Source: an uncultured Lachnospiraceae bacterium
GTDB lineage: Bacteria; Bacillota; Clostridia; Lachnospirales; Lachnospiraceae
Length of the DNA: 6,182 nt
Reading direction: 5' to 3'
Assembly: GCA_934376945.1 (NCBI GenBank)
Contig: CAKRPI010000110.1
Location: 1 to 6,182, forward strand
The position numbers were made by a program, and so were the translations under genes. Shown in pieces: positions 5,356-6,182 of the stretch (its first letter is position 1; the number at the start of each line of letters is the position of its first letter). Under the pieces are notes generated by a model, which saw only the letters and a program-made list of their open reading frames with translations, was not told where the DNA came from and searched no databases.

Positions 5356-6153
5356 TTACACTGCAATCATCCGTGACGGCATATCACGCTTAGCAATCTC
5401 AATCGGAAAATCCTTCGCCTGATATGGGTTATCTCCCTGCGTAATTTCCGTACACACGGTTGCCATCGCAAGCGCCTCATAATTATTTTCTCTGCTCAGA
5501 TGTCCAAGCATCACTGCCTTCATGTGATCATTTAAAATCTCTCCAAGCAAACGGCCGGCATTATCATTGGAAAGATGGCCTTTTCTTCCCAGAATCCTCT
5601 GCTTGAGATAATAGGGGTAAGCGCCGACCTGCAGCATATTAACATCATGATTCGACTCCAGCAATACCGCATCCAATCCCTTGAGATGCTCAATAATGTA
5701 ATCATCATAATACCCAAGGTCTGTTGCCACTGCAACTGACTTTTCTTTGCTGCACATCCGGTACGCCACCGGCTCTGCCGCATCATGCGATACGCGAAAC
5801 GGCTGTACCTCCAGATCTCCGATTTCAAAACTACAGTCTGGTGTTACCGTGTGGAATAGTTCTTCGTCTACCTTTCCAAGAAGCTGCTGTTCTTTCATGG
5901 CACTTATGGTACCAGTCGTGGAATAAATCGGAATCCCGTATTTTCTGGCCAGTACGCCAAGGCCTTTGATATGGTCTGAATGCTCATGTGTAATCAAAAT
6001 GGCATCCAGCTCTTCAGGCTTACGATCAATTCCGTGCAGCCCTTCCTTCACACGTTTCCCACTGATCCCGGCATCGATCAGAAGGCTCGTTCTTTCTGTG
6101 CCGACGAAAATACAGTTTCCGCTGCTTCCGCTGGCAATACTACAGAAATCCAT
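5356..6153 (-). CDS. walJ: Metallo-beta-lactamase-fold hydrolase, WalJ/YycJ family
   Basis: The 265 residues are the normal full length for the YycJ/WalJ group of metallo-beta-lactamase-fold proteins. The N-terminus FCSIASGSSGNCIFV (3-17) is typical of the group. The metal site is visible as THEHSDH (55-61: H56, H58, D60, H61), H123 in VSHDA, D145 in ATDLG and H218 in LGHLS. The GHLSNDN motif at 192-198 is characteristic of the subgroup. Relatives are thought to act on nucleic acids or to link cell division with DNA replication. In Bacillus the gene lies in the walRK operon; here no walR, walK, walH or walI is visible, so the symbol reflects family only. A GGA-containing site (ACAAAGGACTGAGAGAAC) precedes the ATG, and an in-frame TGA at 6160-6162 bars an earlier start. 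Confidence 0.9.
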   Translation of the reverse strand: MDFCSIASGSSGNCIFVGTERTSLLIDAGISGKRVKEGLHGIDRKPEELDAILITHEHSDHIKGLGVLARKYGIPIYSTTGTISAMKEQQLLGKVDEELFHTVTPDCSFEIGDLEVQPFRVSHDAAEPVAYRMCSKEKSVAVATDLGYYDDYIIEHLKGLDAVLLESNHDVNMLQVGAYPYYLKQRILGRKGHLSNDNAGRLLGEILNDHMKAVMLGHLSRENNYEALAMATVCTEITQGDNPYQAKDFPIEIAKRDMPSRMIAV

Positions 6154-6182
6154 GTTCTCTCAGTCCTTTGTCAATTTGTTCA

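Noticed and set aside
4914..5366. 150-residue version of the ACT protein
   Set aside because: The extra 60 residues are unlike UPF0237 proteins, overlap walJ and lack a start signal. The internal ATG at 5184-5186 has a ribosome binding site.
6154..6175. TTGACA on the minus strand (6174-6169) as a walJ promoter
   Set aside because: It lies only 15 bases before the ATG, and no -10 box follows at the right distance upstream of the gene.
6140..6182. 3' end of an upstream gene overlapping the walJ start
   Set aside because: Two minus-strand frames are open at the window edge: one ending REHGFL with a stop at 6140-6142, the other ending KLTKD with a stop at 6160-6162. With 23-43 bases visible, neither can be identified.

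Overview
The window looks like chromosomal DNA of a low-to-middle-GC Firmicute, most likely a gut Lachnospiraceae (Blautia/Dorea/Roseburia-like). This rests on the style of the encoded proteins, the strong AGGAGG-type ribosome binding sites and the sigma-A-type promoters. No phage, transposase, CRISPR array, tRNA or rRNA is visible.

Left part (1-554). The first 46 bases are the start of a leftward gene whose N-terminus (MAIIDVLKEKAKADK) looks like phosphate acetyltransferase (Pta). A 508-base gene-free region then separates it from rightward tmcAL. Two back-to-back promoters sit near tmcAL: a leftward one at 412-440 and a rightward one at 453-481. Between the leftward promoter and pta lie a long imperfect palindrome (241-409) and a second foldable segment close to pta (66-138). 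This is the least ordinary part of the window.

Middle (555-3165). tmcAL (tRNA-Met cytidine acetate ligase) runs rightward and overlaps, tail to tail by 53 bases, a leftward gene for a secreted cell-wall hydrolase. That protein has a signal peptide, two bacterial SH3 domains, a linker of five nearly identical 14-residue repeats and an NlpC/P60 peptidase domain. It has its own strong promoter at 3309-3337 and an AAGGAGG ribosome binding site.

Right part (3166-6182). After an AT-rich intergenic region with a terminator hairpin comes a leftward cluster, in transcription order: a WalJ/YycJ-type metallo-beta-lactamase-fold hydrolase, a 90-residue ACT-domain protein (UPF0237) and a 454-residue UPF0210/DUF711 protein (often labelled 'PFL family'). 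The ACT and UPF0210 genes are 24 bases apart and form a pair that is also adjacent in other Firmicutes. Their function is not established.

The genes fall into three themes: acetate metabolism and tRNA acetylation (pta/tmcAL), cell-wall remodelling (NlpC/P60, and walJ by family association), and a conserved ACT/UPF0210 module of unknown role. I see no clear new defence or mobile system. The best candidates for something undescribed are the RNA-like long palindrome and the roughly 360-base pta leader that contains it.
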